Assembly (NCBI GenBank): GCA_963693085.1
Contig: OY856409.1
Span: 1,165,395,249 to 1,165,459,248 of the forward strand
DNA from: Alisma plantago-aquatica
Taxonomy: Eukaryota; Streptophyta; Magnoliopsida; Alismatales; Alismataceae
DNA: 64,000 nucleotides
Direction of reading: 5' to 3'
Every line of letters starts with the position of its first letter. The first letter of the stretch is position 1. A program made the position numbers and the translations under genes. Below, piece after piece: positions 46,379-58,697 of this stretch. The notes under the pieces are model-generated. The model was not told where the DNA came from. It ran no database searches and saw only the letters and a list, made by a program, of their open reading frames with translations.

Positions 46379-49300
46379 ATGGATAGATCATGGATGTACA
46401 TTCGCAATCGCTGCACCCTAGAGTTTATTTCTAGTCTTGACCAGTTTATTAGATTTGCCGAGCAACATAGGAAACAACATGGAGATAGGTTCTACTGTCC
46501 GTGTAGGCATTGCGATAACAACTTGAAAGTCAGCACTGGTGACGAAATCAAAAGTCATGTCATGTGCAACGGGATTATACAAGGCTATACAGAATGGCAC
46601 TGGCATGGAGAGATTTCAAACCCGAAACCAGTGGATGTCGATAGCAGTACTTGTGTGGAAGAAGAAATTGCCTACGATGACGTAGATGTGAATGAACCAG
46701 TTCCAGTAGACATCGTTGATGCGATGCTGGATAGTTGTGGGGTAGAGCACACCGATCCACCTCCCATTTTTAGAAACATTGTGCATGATGCTGAGATATC
46801 ATTATACGCAAGTTGTACTAAGTTTACGAAGCTTAGCGCTGTGTTTAGATTGTATAAGCTGAAAGCTAACAATAGATGGAGCGACAAAAGCTTCACGTCA
46901 TTGTTGTCTTTGTTGAAAGAAATGCTTCCTGAAGGAAACGAGCTGCCAATCTCAACATACCAGGTAAAGAAATTGTTGTTCCCAATGGGAATGGATGCCA
47001 AGAAGATACACACATGCTCGAATGATTGTGTTATTTCAAAAGGACTATGTGGATTTGAAAGATTGTCCAAAATGTGGTGCGTCACGGTATAAATTGATGA
47101 CTTCGGGGGAGTCCAAAACTGGTTCTCCTGCCGAGGTGATGTGGTATTTACCTATAAAATCACGGTTTCAATGTTTGTTTGCCAATCCGATAGATGCGAA
47201 GCATTTGAGGTGGCATGCATATGTTAAGAAAAATAATGATCTGATTCCCCACAGTGGAAGAAGATTGATCTATTGTACCCTGAATTTGGTGAAGAAGTCA
47301 AGAATCTAAGACTTGGGCTTTGTACAGATGGGATGAATCCGTACGGGACATTGAGCAGCCAACATAGCACTTGGCCAGTCATGCTTGTTATATACAATCT
47401 TACTCCCTAGCTGTGTATGAAAAATAAGTACGTAATGTTTTCGTTGTTGATATCGGGCCCTAAACAACTTGGAAATGACATCGATGTTTATATTGAACCT
47501 CTGATTGATGACTTAAAGAAACTATGATGCTTCACGAAGAGAGACATTTCGTATGCATGCTATGTTGTTTTGCACTATTAATGACTTTCCAGCATATGGG
47601 AATTTGTCTGGATATAGTGTCAAAGGAGCTAAAGCGTGTCCTATATGTGAAGAGAACACTGATTCAACAAGACTAAAATATGGCAGTAAGACTGTATATC
47701 TCGGTCATCAAAGGTTTCTTACAAAATTCCATCCGTATCATAGGAAGCGCAAAGCATTGAATGGATTGAATGAGGAACGGAGTGCACCTAAACATATACC
47801 AGGGGAGGTTGTTTATGAAAGAGTAAAAGACTTTGTCAATGAATTTGGTAAGAGATCACAATGTACTATGGCCACACGGAGTGACAAATCTTTATTCAAG
47901 AAGAAGTCAATATTTTGGGATCTTCCTTATTGAAGTTCTTTGACAGTCAGGCATTGTATCGATGTCATGCACGTTGAGAAAAATGTCTGTGATAGTGTCA
48001 TTGGTACTTTGTTGAATATACCAGGTAAGACTAAAGATGGGATAAAATCCATACTGGACCTACGTGAAATGGGAATAAGGTCAGAATTAACAGAATTTCG
48101 TGAAATGGAAAATCGGAGAACATACTTACCTCTCGCTTGTTACACATTGTCTAGAAAGGAGAAGAAAGCTTTTTGTGAATATTTGGTAAATGTTAAGGTG
48201 CCACATGGTTACTCATCCAACATCCGTAGATTGGTATCAATGAAAGATCTAAAGTTGATAGGTCTTAAATTTCATGATTGTCACACTCTAATGCAACAAA
48301 GATTGCCTGTGGCAATTAGATCTATATTGCCAAAGCATGTAAGGTTTGCAATCACCAGACTTTGTTTCTTTTTTAACAGTCTGTGCAGCAAAGTTATTGA
48401 CCCTGACACTCTCAATAAATTGCAAAGAGAAGTGGTTGTTACCCTATGTCAGCTTGAGATGTATTTTCCTCCGTTGTTCTTTGATATCATGGTACATCTT
48501 GTTGTCCACTTGACTAGGGAAGTAAAAATGTTGGGACCAATTTTCTTGCATTGGATGTATCCCTTTGAACGATACATGAGTGTTTTTAAAAGTGATGTTC
48601 GAACCGTTATCGGCCTGAAGGGAGTATTATTGAGGGTTATGTGGCAAGAGAGGTTATGGATTTTTGCAATGACTTTCTCAGTGGTAATGACACTCCTGAT
48701 AATGACAAGAATATTGACGAGCAATTTGGCAAAGGAATTTTGGGATCACTTGTGAAAGTAATCAGTCGTGAGCAGTTGGAACAAGGTCACTTGTATATTT
48801 TACACAACATGGACGAAGTGAACGTTTATATCGAGGAACATACCAATTTCATCAAGAGACAATATCCTCGAACCAATACAATGTGGCTTGCTAGAGAGCA
48901 TAACAAGACATTTATTAAGTGGTTTGAAGATAAAGTCTTACATCAACTATCTCAAAACACCAAATGATATTACTGAAACTATCAAATGTCTCGTCTTTAA
49001 ACCAAAATTGACTGTTATGTCTTATGAAGGGTATGACATTAATGGATTCACATATTACAAAAAGTGCCAAGATGATAAGAGTGTCGTCCAAAACAGTGGG
49101 TTCACCCTTCAAGCATCGACTATGTTTTTTGCAAGTGCAAAGGATAAGAGTCCACGTGAAGCTAAAATGTCATATTACGGTGTCATTGAAGACGTATGGG
49201 AGTTTGACTACATAGATTTCAGAATTCTTCTCTTCAAATGTAATTGGGTTGATAACACCAAAGGAGTTATAGTGGATGAATTGGGTTTTACTTTAGTGAA

Positions 49301-49590
49301 CTTTGAAAAGATTGGCGAGAAGGGTGAACCATTCATATTGGCATCACAGGTGAAACAAGTATTTTATATCGATGATCCTGCAAATGATAAATGGTCGGTT
49401 GTTCTTCATGGTAAAAGATAGTTCATTGAAGATCCTATAGATGAAGAACAGTACTATGATAAGTATGATGACTCCAGTCCATTCTCAGTTGGGTTGCCAA
49501 CACCGGCAAATATTGAAGCTAATGATGACTTGTATGTGCGCGGAGATTACAATGAAGGATTGTTAATTGATAAAAAAATTGTAATATTAG
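46379..49590 (+). pseudogene. CACTA D ORF1: TNP2-type transposase, broken
   Basis: Starts MDRSWMYIRNRC at 46379. It has the FYCPCRHC zinc cluster, the TNP2 core (DVMHVEKNVCDSVIGTLLN), the DUF4218 region (WMYPFERYM) and the DUF4216 region (CNWVDNTKGVIVDELGFTLV). Damage: a 2-bp loss near 47030, short deletions near 47240 and 47525, a TGG-to-TGA stop at about 47932, a 1-bp loss near 48603, a 1-bp gain near 48955, and a TAG near 49420. The last codons have one extra base, so the ancestral stop near 49590 is out of frame. Confidence 0.9.
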
Positions 49591-49754
49591 AGGCATGTTT
49601 ATATTTTTTATATGTTTTATTTTTCTGAATATGTGAACTTTACAATGTGAATTGTACAATGTGAATTACTTTATAATGTGAACTTTACAATGTGAGCTTT
49701 ACAATTTGAATTACTTTACAATGTGAACTTTACAATGTGAATGTGAATTTTCAA

Positions 49755-52700
49755 ATGGCTGAGCATTCTCCTGATGACCGTGCTAATGATTACCATGAGG
49801 GTGACGACATCAATGTGCTGCCTCACAATGTAAGTTTTTAAAATATATCATATATTTATATCTATATGTCCATTTATAGTTATATCTTGTAAATGTGTTG
49901 ATTTTGGTCAAATTTTAGGTTGATGATGCACATGTACCATCTGAAGCACTTGAGGAACTTGATCAGCAACACCAAAAAGTTGACCAGAGAAGGGACATCA
50001 CTATGATGAAGAAGTTAATAGCGCAAAAGGGCAATGGACCCAAACTTGTTGTGGATTTTGATAATGCAGGAAATGCATCTGGTGTGAATCGCAATTCGTT
50101 TGTTTCATATCTTGGGTATGTTACTCGTAGCCATTGCGGTTGTAAGATAGATTCTTGGCGTAAAGTTCCTAAGGAGAATAAAGATGTAATATGGAAGGAT
50201 TTATGAGTTAGTTATTGTTAATTTGCAATTCTATTTTGTAGATTACTAATTTTTTGGATACTAGTTAATAGCAATTCTATTTTGCAGAGTATATTTGAAT
50301 TGGATGAAAAGTTGCATCGTAAATGCGTGATGCAACGCTGTGGGAGAGTCCTAAGGAACTATAGGACAAATCTCACCTGAGAATACATAAAAGAAGGTGA
50401 CAAGAGGAAGAAGACAACCACTGAACAGTGGAACTTCCTGGACAAAGAAGAATGGGACGCGTTTGTTGCTTCAAGACAAATTGATGAATTCAAGGTATTA
50501 GGCGTCAGTCCCAATCTTATTAATAAATGTTGTATTCACCTATTCAAGATTAACATTTAGTGTTACTAACCAAATCATTAATGTGCATACTAACTAGGCC
50601 CTCAGTGAGGCACAAAAATCAAGGCGTGCACTGAATGTGCATGACCACACAATGGGTCCAAAGGGGTATGCAGGCATTTGCCAAAGACTACAGTCTGAGA
50701 CTACTGCTCAGTCTGAGACTACTGCTCAGTCTGCTGCTACTCAGGAGTCCTCTACTATAGGTAGCACACCTCTGCCTCGCCATGATGTCTGGATATCTTG
50801 GAGGCAACATAAGAAGGGAGAAATAATGAAGCCCACAACTGCTGAGGCGTCTGCAAAAATGGTAAAATACAACTCTTACAACAATCGTTCGAATATTGAT
50901 TATTTGTGGTGTTTACCTAATTACAAATTTTTGTTTTGGCGATTAGCGGGAGCTGCACGAGCTGAGGAAACAAGGCAAGTTCATCCCTGAGGGCACAAGG
51001 GATGAATTGACAGTTGCTCTGGGTAACCCAGAGCATCCTGGACGTGTTAGGGTTGTAGGCGCTGGTGTCAGCATCAAAGCTTTTTTTGGGCCATCCTGGC
51101 ACAAACATGTCCTAAAAGCGGGACTTTCACAAGAAGATGTAACATATTATTTCTTTATAATGTTACTATAAAAGAGAATTCAATAATTAGAATTTGACGT
51201 TTCTTTTATCCATGTATAGGTAGATAAGCTATTTTATAGGAAACTCGAAGAAGCATTGAAAAAGTGGCAGGCATCGCAGACTGCCACTTACCAGACAGTA
51301 CATATGGTGTCTCCTACTGCAGGCTCTACTCCTACTGTAGAGGTTGGGAGTAATCATGTAGACCCACCACCTAGCACATTCACTGTAAGTATTTTTATGA
51401 CATAGTAACTAGTTTTTTAATTCTAGATGATATGTTTTCAAGATGATATGTATATATGAAATTGTTATCGTTTCAAAAAAAGATGATATGTATATATGTA
51501 TATAACATTCTTTACACAAAAAGTTGTAGGGGTTGAAGCCATGCCATCTAAAAAGTAATGAATATGTCGTTGCAGAGGCGTCAGCTTACCCATCCCTACC
51601 ATGGGAAATGTTTCACGGGTCTCCATTACCAGCTGGTTGGATTCGTGTGAGCCCGGTACATATATTCCCCAAGTGGATGGATCTTCCATTGCCATATGCC
51701 CACCCAGATTGTGAAACACTTGGTGAGGCAGAAGGCGGAGTGATATTGTGGCTAAAAGCGGATGTCCTCTTTACTGAAACTGTATGGTAAATTTACATTA
51801 CATTAAATTGTTAGTGTGTGTATATGATGTCATTTGATCTGAAATTATATATATACAGGTTAAAAGGAAGACACCCACAACATCTAGGCCTCCACTTCCA
51901 CCTCCTACATTACCCAGTTGGGTTCCACAGGACCTACCTGTCCCGTTAGGTCCTAAATGTAGGGGTATGGCAATATGGTTAGGCGAACATGATATAAATT
52001 GCCCTATAACTATTTCTATAGATTCAGATGCTGCAGGTCAATCATACAAAAGCAAACTATTTATACAAGATATTTTAGAGTTGTTTCGATATGATTGGCT
52101 AAATACATATGTGATAGAGCTATGGATAAGGTGAGATCTTCTTTATACATCAATATACCTTGTGTAGGATCTGGTGATCTAGTTTCTTATTTATTAATGC
52201 ATGCGTAATTAATACATATTTTGCAGCTACTTAGACAAGATATGTGCAGATTTTGCATTCGAACTTGTAGGATTTTTTATTCCATCTTGGATTAGTCTAG
52301 TAGCTAAAGACCCTCTGTCAGTTCAACAATACTGATGTGGGGCTTTTACAAATTTTGCTCAAAATAAGAAGACGGTGATAATGGCTCCATTCAATGTAGA
52401 GTAAGTTTACTTTGCTTATTATGATGCAGACTTTAGAAAATTACATTTTTATTGTGGATTTTGAGTTATTAATTTTAACTTTTTTTACCTCTAGTGGTAT
52501 GCATTGGCAGTTACTGGTTATTATCCCCGAGACGTTCACTATCTATTATCTAGATCCTAAGGGGAGTAAATTGAATATAAAATATGGACACATAATGAAA
52601 ATGGCATTATTCCGGTGAGAAATATTTCATTTTCATATCTGTTAACATATGGTATTACATTACTATTTAATTATGCAATGTACTGTGTTACATTAACATG

Positions 52701-53199
52701 TAGGGGTTTTGATGAGTTCAAAAAGGCTGGAGGAAAGGTCCTCACAAAAAAGAACCATCCAATAATTTGGAAGAACATGAAAGTAAGTTCCCGACCGCAT
52801 CACATGTAGCGCTTAATTAGTTGTATTTTTTAATATTTTGTATGTTTGAATTTATAGTGTGCTACACAAGACAACGGATGGGCATGTGCATACTATGTGA
52901 TGCGATTTATGCACATGATTATCAAATATGCCGCAATGGACATCCATTGTATTGCTGAGGTATTATTTAGTCTCATTAGATAATATGAAATATATCAATC
53001 TTATTTATAGTGCATTAATTATATATATACATCATTCTCTTTACAGGTGTTTAAAACTGACCACACTACAGGAACGACCTTACCAGATGTACATGCTCCC
53101 TATACGATGGGAGAATTAAATGAAGTAAGAGAAGAATGGGAAACAACCATACAAGTAGTGGGGGTTTTAAAATATAATTGGGATGTTGGTAGTGAATAA
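49755..53199 (+). pseudogene. CACTA D ORF2: Transposase_24-like / DUF8039-like / Ulp1 protease gene, broken
   Basis: Same exon plan as copy C, from ATG at 49755 to TAA at 53197-53199. Blocks: VVDFDNAGNASGVNRNSF, KLHRKCVMQ, HDHTMGPKGYAG, FHGSPLPAGWIRV, CETLGEAEGGVILW, MHWQLLVIIPETF with YYLDPKG, and QDNGWACAYYVM. The expected protease His, Asp, Gln and Cys are present. Lesions: the acceptor before the ATG reads CAA instead of CAG, the exon 2 donor is lost near 50206 (in-frame TGA), and there is a TGA in exon 3 near 50379 and a TGA in exon 9 near 52335. It is not functional as it stands. Confidence 0.87.
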
Positions 53200-53234
53200 T
53201 GACTAAAGAATGATATTTTGTAAATAAATTTCTG

Positions 53235-53540
53235 AATTATAATATATATGTGAATGTTTCTACATGTTTGGATGTTTCTACATGTGTCTGAGTGAAAATG
53301 AATGAAATTGTTGGTTGCTATATGAATGTTTCTACATGTGTGAATGTGAAAATGAATGGAACTACAGATTGCTAGCTACATGAATGTTTCAAAATGTGTG
53401 AAAATCAAATGGAACTGCAGGTTGTATTGATAAATGTGTAAATATTTTTGTTGTTAATTTTGTAGGTTTGTGGCCTGTTGTTGGATGATATCAATGGATG
53501 TCGTAAAACCTGCAGTTCATAACTGAACTGCAGGTTTCTC
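53235..53540 (+). repeat. 3' minisatellite and perfect stem-loop of CACTA D
   Basis: 53240-53450 repeats GAATGTTTCTACATGTGT and GGAACTACAG(A/G)TTGC words. 53506-53537 is a 14-bp perfect stem (AAACCTGCAGTTCA with its complement) around a TAAC loop. It matches the stem at 34480-34511 in copy C and a mutated one in copy A. Confidence 0.8.
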
Positions 53541-53589
53541 ATCCTGCGACCAGCCACAACAGGTCTGTAGACTGACAGAAAAAAAACAA

Positions 53590-53967
53590 AACAATAGGCG
53601 TCGGTTATTTGTATAAAACCGACACACATAGTTTAAGTGTCGGTTTCCCTACTCGTAACCAGTGTATATTTCCTGTGGCGCGAAGGTATATGGCGTCGGT
53701 TTCTTATCTAATAACCGACGCTGATAGTGCCCAAGATGGCGCCCTTTCTGTGGTGCAAAGGTATATGGCGTCGGTTTCTTATCTAATAATTGACGCCTAT
53801 AGTCCCCTGCTGGCGCGTTTTCAGTGGCGCGCGAAGGGTTTTTTGACGTCGGTTTTGGAACCGACGCGTAACGGTTGGGCTTTTAGCGTCGCCCACATAG
53901 GTTTCGCTTAGAAACTGACACTAAAGGCCTTAAATAACTGACACTAAAGGTCGGTTATGTACTAGTG
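53590..53967 (+). repeat. 3' subterminal repeats and TIR of CACTA D
   Basis: GGCGTCGGTTTCTTATCTAA-type palindromes close to those of copy A, then a TIR degraded to GGTTATGTACTAGTG ending at 53967. TTG at 53968-53970 repeats the left flank of D at 33822-33824. Confidence 0.92.
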
Positions 53968-53970
53968 TTG

Positions 53971-55779
53971 GACAAGGTGGCTAGAGTGGTTCCTATCTCC
54001 AAACTAGGAGACTGTCAATCCACTACCTAAATATGTCAACCTCTAGGACTTTATAGCCCATGTATACTTATATTCCACCATAAGAGATATAAAGATACCA
54101 CCATACATCTAAGGGATTACCTATTTAAGACAAGAGTCTTTCATCTATACAAGGACTTACCCACTTGATCAAGATGTCTTCAACCTTCACCAAGGACTTA
54201 CCCACACTTGCATCAAGTCTTTGGCCTTGGAGGAATTATCCACTCTTCTTGAATAATTTCCTTGCCCTTCTTCTTCACCTGGAAAATATCTTCACTCCTT
54301 CTTCATCCTTGAAGAACAACAACAACTTCACCTTCACTCGGAGAAGCTCACTTCAACCTTTTCTCTTTGTGTAAGGGGATTGGGAAGATGGAAGGAATGA
54401 GAGATTTACAAGATAACATGGAGGTATCTCTCTTAAAACTTTCCTAATTCACTCATGATCACAATATGCTTGGTAAATGAGAGAGAGAGAAAGGGGCTCA
54501 AAGGATTTCAACACTCTCAACTATAGCAAGGACCAAGGAAATCATGAATGAGCACACTTAGAATGAACCCCAAGGGGTCTTATTCATAGCTGGGGGTGTT
54601 CCTTTGAGTGTGGTATCACTTAATAATGAAAAATAACATTTTACAACTTGCAACAGATCTATTTTGCATTTCTAACAACTCTCCGATGGTTGGAATCACT
54701 TTTTCTATATTTTTTGTATAGTAAATTCGGTCGAGTTTCAATAAAGATAACTCGGCCGATCCACTAACCGACAAAGCTAATTTTCAAACTATCGGTCGAG
54801 TTTATTCTACAAAACTCGACAATGAGTAAAAATTAGTTTTGGTTAGTAAATCGTTCGGTCAAGTTCAGTGAGTGTGCAACTTGACCGGTTGGCCCATTTT
54901 CAAAAATTCATCACTTGATCGGTCGAGATTCCAACTCGACTGATAAAGTTGTTGTGACAAATTTTTCAAAATGGTTTTAGAGTGACCAACTAGTCTCTTG
55001 GTGTATGTTCAATCTCTCTCCCCCTTACTATGAATGTTTAAATTGCACACAAATTTCCTATTTAGCAACCTTATTTTGTGATATATCTTGAAGGTCTAAT
55101 GAATTTTTTCTAAGTGAGTGGGTCTGAAGGCTGCTGAAAAATATTGCTCGTGTTCCGCAAATCGCCCATCTGGATAAACTGAGATGGTCGTTTGGTGGTA
55201 GTGTGGTGTGGCATGAAGGGTGTGGATTGAAACCCTAACGAGAGGGTGGTGGCGCCCTTTGACTCGATTGCTTGTGCTCAAAGTAATGTTTGATGGCTAT
55301 TTCAGCTTGTGAAACACCCATATCTCTCATCGTGCATGAAACCTAAGGGTTAAAACCCTAGTTGAGTGGCGATTTGTACATTTGATCTAGCAAGTTCATG
55401 AGATGGCCGTCTAGAGCAGCTTGGGTGCTCAATTGGGGCCATGACGTGATCATCTCATTGAAGCGAGATGCCTGTATGGAGTGTTGAGATAGCATGTTGA
55501 GCCAAGGACCAGATGGTCGTATGGCTCTAGGGTTTAGGCTTTATGAAGAGAAAATGACCGTCTGATGCTGTGATACGGCCATCTCATGAGCTTAGTAGGT
55601 CAAAATCTTACTTTGAAGGGAAAATCTACAAAATGGTTATGGAAACAATGAATATTTGCATAATAAATCAGAAAGTGGGAAAATTTCAGATTGTCCTAGA
55701 AATTGCTGAAAAAGAGATAAGTTCTACTAAAAAAGACTATGAAAATTAAGTACAAAGATAGATGAAAATGCATTAATCA
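53971..55779 (-). repeat. Probable LTR of an older retroelement (host of CACTA D)
   Basis: On the minus strand GGACAAGCAAAGATTCAAATCTGGAG (55785-55810) looks like the polypurine tract of Athila/Tat-type gypsy elements. It is followed by TGATTAATGCATTTTC, a plausible LTR start at 55779. Two clusters of family-specific inverted words lie inside: TCGGTCGAGTT / AACTCGGCCGA at 54725-54960, and GATGGTCGT / ACGGCCATCTC types at 55180-55600. I could not fix the far end, which may lie left of CACTA D (near 33663). These two clusters may belong to two different LTRs. Confidence 0.45.
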
Positions 55780-57106
55780 AAATACTCCAGATTTGAATCT
55801 TTGCTTGTCCTGAGAAAATAATTGCAAATAAAGTCCAACTTATACTCTCAACATGTCATTCCTCACCCTTATGACATGACTATAATCCTTGCCTCCAAAT
55901 TTAAGCCAAGTGATCCAATCTCCTAGAACCACATAGCTCAAATTTCTATTTTTCCTATCAAAAAAATTATCATATCTTGCTTCTAAATCAAGATTTTGTA
56001 GAAAAATCGACTTCATCTTACTTTTGCTCAGACATTCTCAATTTTTAATTTTTGTGAGTTGTTGCACAGGAACAGGATGAAGGGGGTGTGAGGAAAAAAT
56101 GGTGATCCCTCGTCTATTTGACTCGAGATATAAATTTATGGAGCTGTGGCTACATTGGTTACAATTTTTTCATGTGCACTTTTGGCATTTTTTGATGGTA
56201 TGCCCCTTTGTGGGGTATGGAATTTTTATTTGGGAAGCATGCCACCCCTGACTTGGTTTTGTCTGGTGGTGATTCTTTTCTTCTCTTATTTAGAAGAAAA
56301 ATAGGGGGAAGAAGAGGTGTCCTTGTGCTTATCACTTCAACATTTTTTTCCAGAGAGTGTCATTGCTTTAGTTAGAGTATTCCTATAATAATCACATCAT
56401 ACATACTTTATAACAAGATAATCCATTATTCAAACATAGGGAAAAATTGTGCTTGGTTTTGGTTGATTCCATATGACTTGTCAACTATTCTAAGGAGTGA
56501 TGTTATTTAGGGGTGCTAGGTGACATGGTGGTTTTAGACATGGCAATTTGCAAATAGTTTTACTAAATTCAATTAGGGATACAATGATAGATGCCTACTT
56601 AACTTGGCTGACTAGATAAAGGCCATTTTGCAACTAAGGAAAACAAAAAGGCAAGGTCAATTTGATAAACACCATGAACAAAGCAACTACATGCAAAAAA
56701 TAATAAAAAGGCAAAATAATGCAATAAGGGAAAATATAGGGGGTGCAATAGAATGATACCACCCACCTCCACGTCAGACTTGAATTTTTGCTCCATCTGA
56801 GCAAAACCTAAATCAGAGATGGAGGGAAGGAAATCACTCTGGCGGTGGGTACTGAGAAGAAGATGGAGGATTGTAGTAGTAGTTCCCCCAATATTAGGAG
56901 TTGGGGTTAGGGTAGGCCGGATGGGCCCCATGCTCCTCATACTGGGGTAGGGTTACATCATAGTGACCTTGGTTCACATGCCAAGACTCATGTGAGTGTT
57001 GCATCAGGTACATATGGTTGAACATGTGACCCTGGCACTGCTTCTCACGTTGGATTTCCTCCAACTGATCTTGGATCTCATAAAAGTGATAAGGCTACTC
57101 GGGGCC
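55780..57106 (-). pseudogene. 3' remnant of an Athila-like element
   Basis: Upstream (minus strand) of the polypurine tract near 55800 is decayed coding sequence. 56600-57100 reads Q/H/Y/P-rich text (QLEEIQREKQCQGHMFNHMY, LPQYEEHGAHPAYP) and ends with a FAQMEQKF-like tail. This resembles the C-terminal linker of Athila ORF1-type proteins, as at 60445-60700. Stops are frequent. The complete Athila LTR begins directly at 57107, so that element appears to have inserted into this one. The other side of the target site is outside the window. Confidence 0.5.
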
Positions 57107-58697
57107 TGACACGAATTTTCCGTGCGTAGAACGCAAATGTACGTATCAATGTAATATAGGCCTTGTGAGGCCCGAGTCGAACTTAGGGACACTGAATTAT
57201 CGGAGACTACTACTAACTACTCACAATCAGCTAGAACGATTAGAAAGTTGGAAGTTGTTGTAAAATTAAATGAAAATGAAATAAAACAAAACAAAACAAT
57301 CGATTAAAGGTTTAATTTAATCAATTCAAGTGGAAATCTTTAGGATTGTGGTTTCACCGCGTATTCTCATTATATGAATTTCTATATAGTCACTCAGATT
57401 TATCTCTCTATCCGGGTAGTGGCTTGTAATCAGAATTGCCCACTGTAGTGGTACAATTCACTACCTATGTCTAGGTCGGTTCCACCGTCGTAGTAACCTA
57501 TACCCTAAACTAGGTGCATTAAAATCGATCTCTCGGTATCCACCATTAACCTTACACCACCTTGTTCAAGGGATTTGTCAATTAATGTAAATTTCATCTC
57601 TTTTCAACCATTAATCCTTCTTTCAAAGTAATCAAGGGCATTAGATTATTATTATGGTGATCAAGCATAACAATATAATTGAGAAAATGAGATTATACCA
57701 CGGATTTAAAAGATAAATGATGAATTACTATGATAAAATTGTCATACAATGGTTTCCCGGGCTACTCCCGATCCTTAAGACAAAGGAGATTAGCCCCGCA
57801 TGTTCATCTCAGAGCAAAACATGGTACAGAAAAAGGGAAACATGGGAAAAAACGTGATTGAGTGGTAAAACCACTGAACGGAGAAGATCCAGGTGCTCCT
57901 TGGCGTAGTATACGCGTTCTCCCACCTTTCGGTGGTGGAAAACATCTTCTTCCGCATCCGGAACGACTGGGGCATGCTTCTGGGCTCCGTTCTTCTCTCC
58001 ACACCTTCTCGGGACGTGTGCAGCGGCTAATGACGTGATGGATTGCTCTTGGCTGCCGTCATTAGGTATAATCACCGAGTTAGGTTGCCAAAATATCACA
58101 GCCGTCAGATTTAGATCGATCTGAAGCAAACTTGTATCTGACGGTGTCAATACCATCGACGCGGGTCGATGGTATCGACCGTGCACGATATCGACAATTC
58201 TTCTTTCCCTTCGTTGTTGCGCCTGATGTTGTCTCAATACCATCGATGCGAGTCGATGGTATCGACAAACCTGAGGCGACGGTTTTGTCTGTTTGTGTCG
58301 CTGTAGCTCCCCTTGTCGATAGTATCGACATATGTGTCGATAGTATCGACTCTATTCTCGCCAGCAACCTGATGGTAAATCGATACCATCGAATCTCCTA
58401 TCGCTAGTATCGACTTTCTTCTGCTCCTTGCGGCTGGCAACCTGTGGTCGTGTCGATGGTATCGACATCAACAGATATTTGTTTTTCCTGAAATTCCAAC
58501 ACGAAACCACATAAGACAAAACAAAACATATTCTTGTAATAATTTATGCTCAAAATACTAAAATAAGGGAGATTTGACATAGAGAAGGATCATAGACCAA
58601 AGTAGATGAATTATGTAATATTAACCACCAAAATGACTAATAAATGCATAAAACACATAAAACAAGTCTATAAATGCGACTCAAAATCATCGCATCA
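57107..58697 (-). repeat. 3' LTR of the Athila-type element
   Basis: On the minus strand it begins TGATGCGATGATTTTGAGTC at 58697, directly after AAGCTTAGGGGAGTT, and ends GCACGGAAAATTCGTGTCA at 57107. Length is about 1.59 kb with TG...CA ends. It contains about ten copies of GTCGATGGTATCGAC or its variants at 58145-58465. Short frames overlapping that array are artefacts. The partner LTR is outside the window, so the ends rest on TG/CA, the polypurine tract and family resemblance. Confidence 0.8.
58145..58470. repeat. Palindromic GTCGAT-N3-ATCGAC array in the Athila LTR
   Basis: About ten occurrences of GTCGATGGTATCGAC, GTCGATAGTATCGAC, AATACCATCGA and variants lie in 325 bp, in both orientations, often as back-to-back pairs separated by a few GC-rich bases. 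The intervening sequence is not repeated. Confidence 0.9.

Larger units (their letters stand above)
33825..53967 (+). mobile_element. CACTA (En/Spm) transposon copy D, split by copy C
   Basis: Left end CACTACTACAAAAATGG at 33825, right end ATGTACTAGTG at 53967, with a perfect 3-bp target duplication TTG (33822-33824 and 53968-53970). The left tip (33825-33912) aligns with the reverse complement of the right tip of copy B. The rest of D's 5' subterminal region resumes at 43866, after copy C. Without C and its duplication, D is about 10.2 kb. It has the family's leader, one 316-bp hairpin unit, ORF1, ORF2 and 3' repeats. Both genes are broken, by fewer lesions than in A. Confidence 0.94.

Noticed and set aside
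54165..54374. A plus-strand frame with THLASSLWPW-like text as a small gene
   Set aside because: It lies in LTR-like DNA and appears to be chance, with no conservation visible.
58132..58440. Regularly spaced repeats resembling a CRISPR array
   Set aside because: The words are palindromic, occur in both orientations, have irregular spacing and lie in a plant LTR; no cas genes occur.
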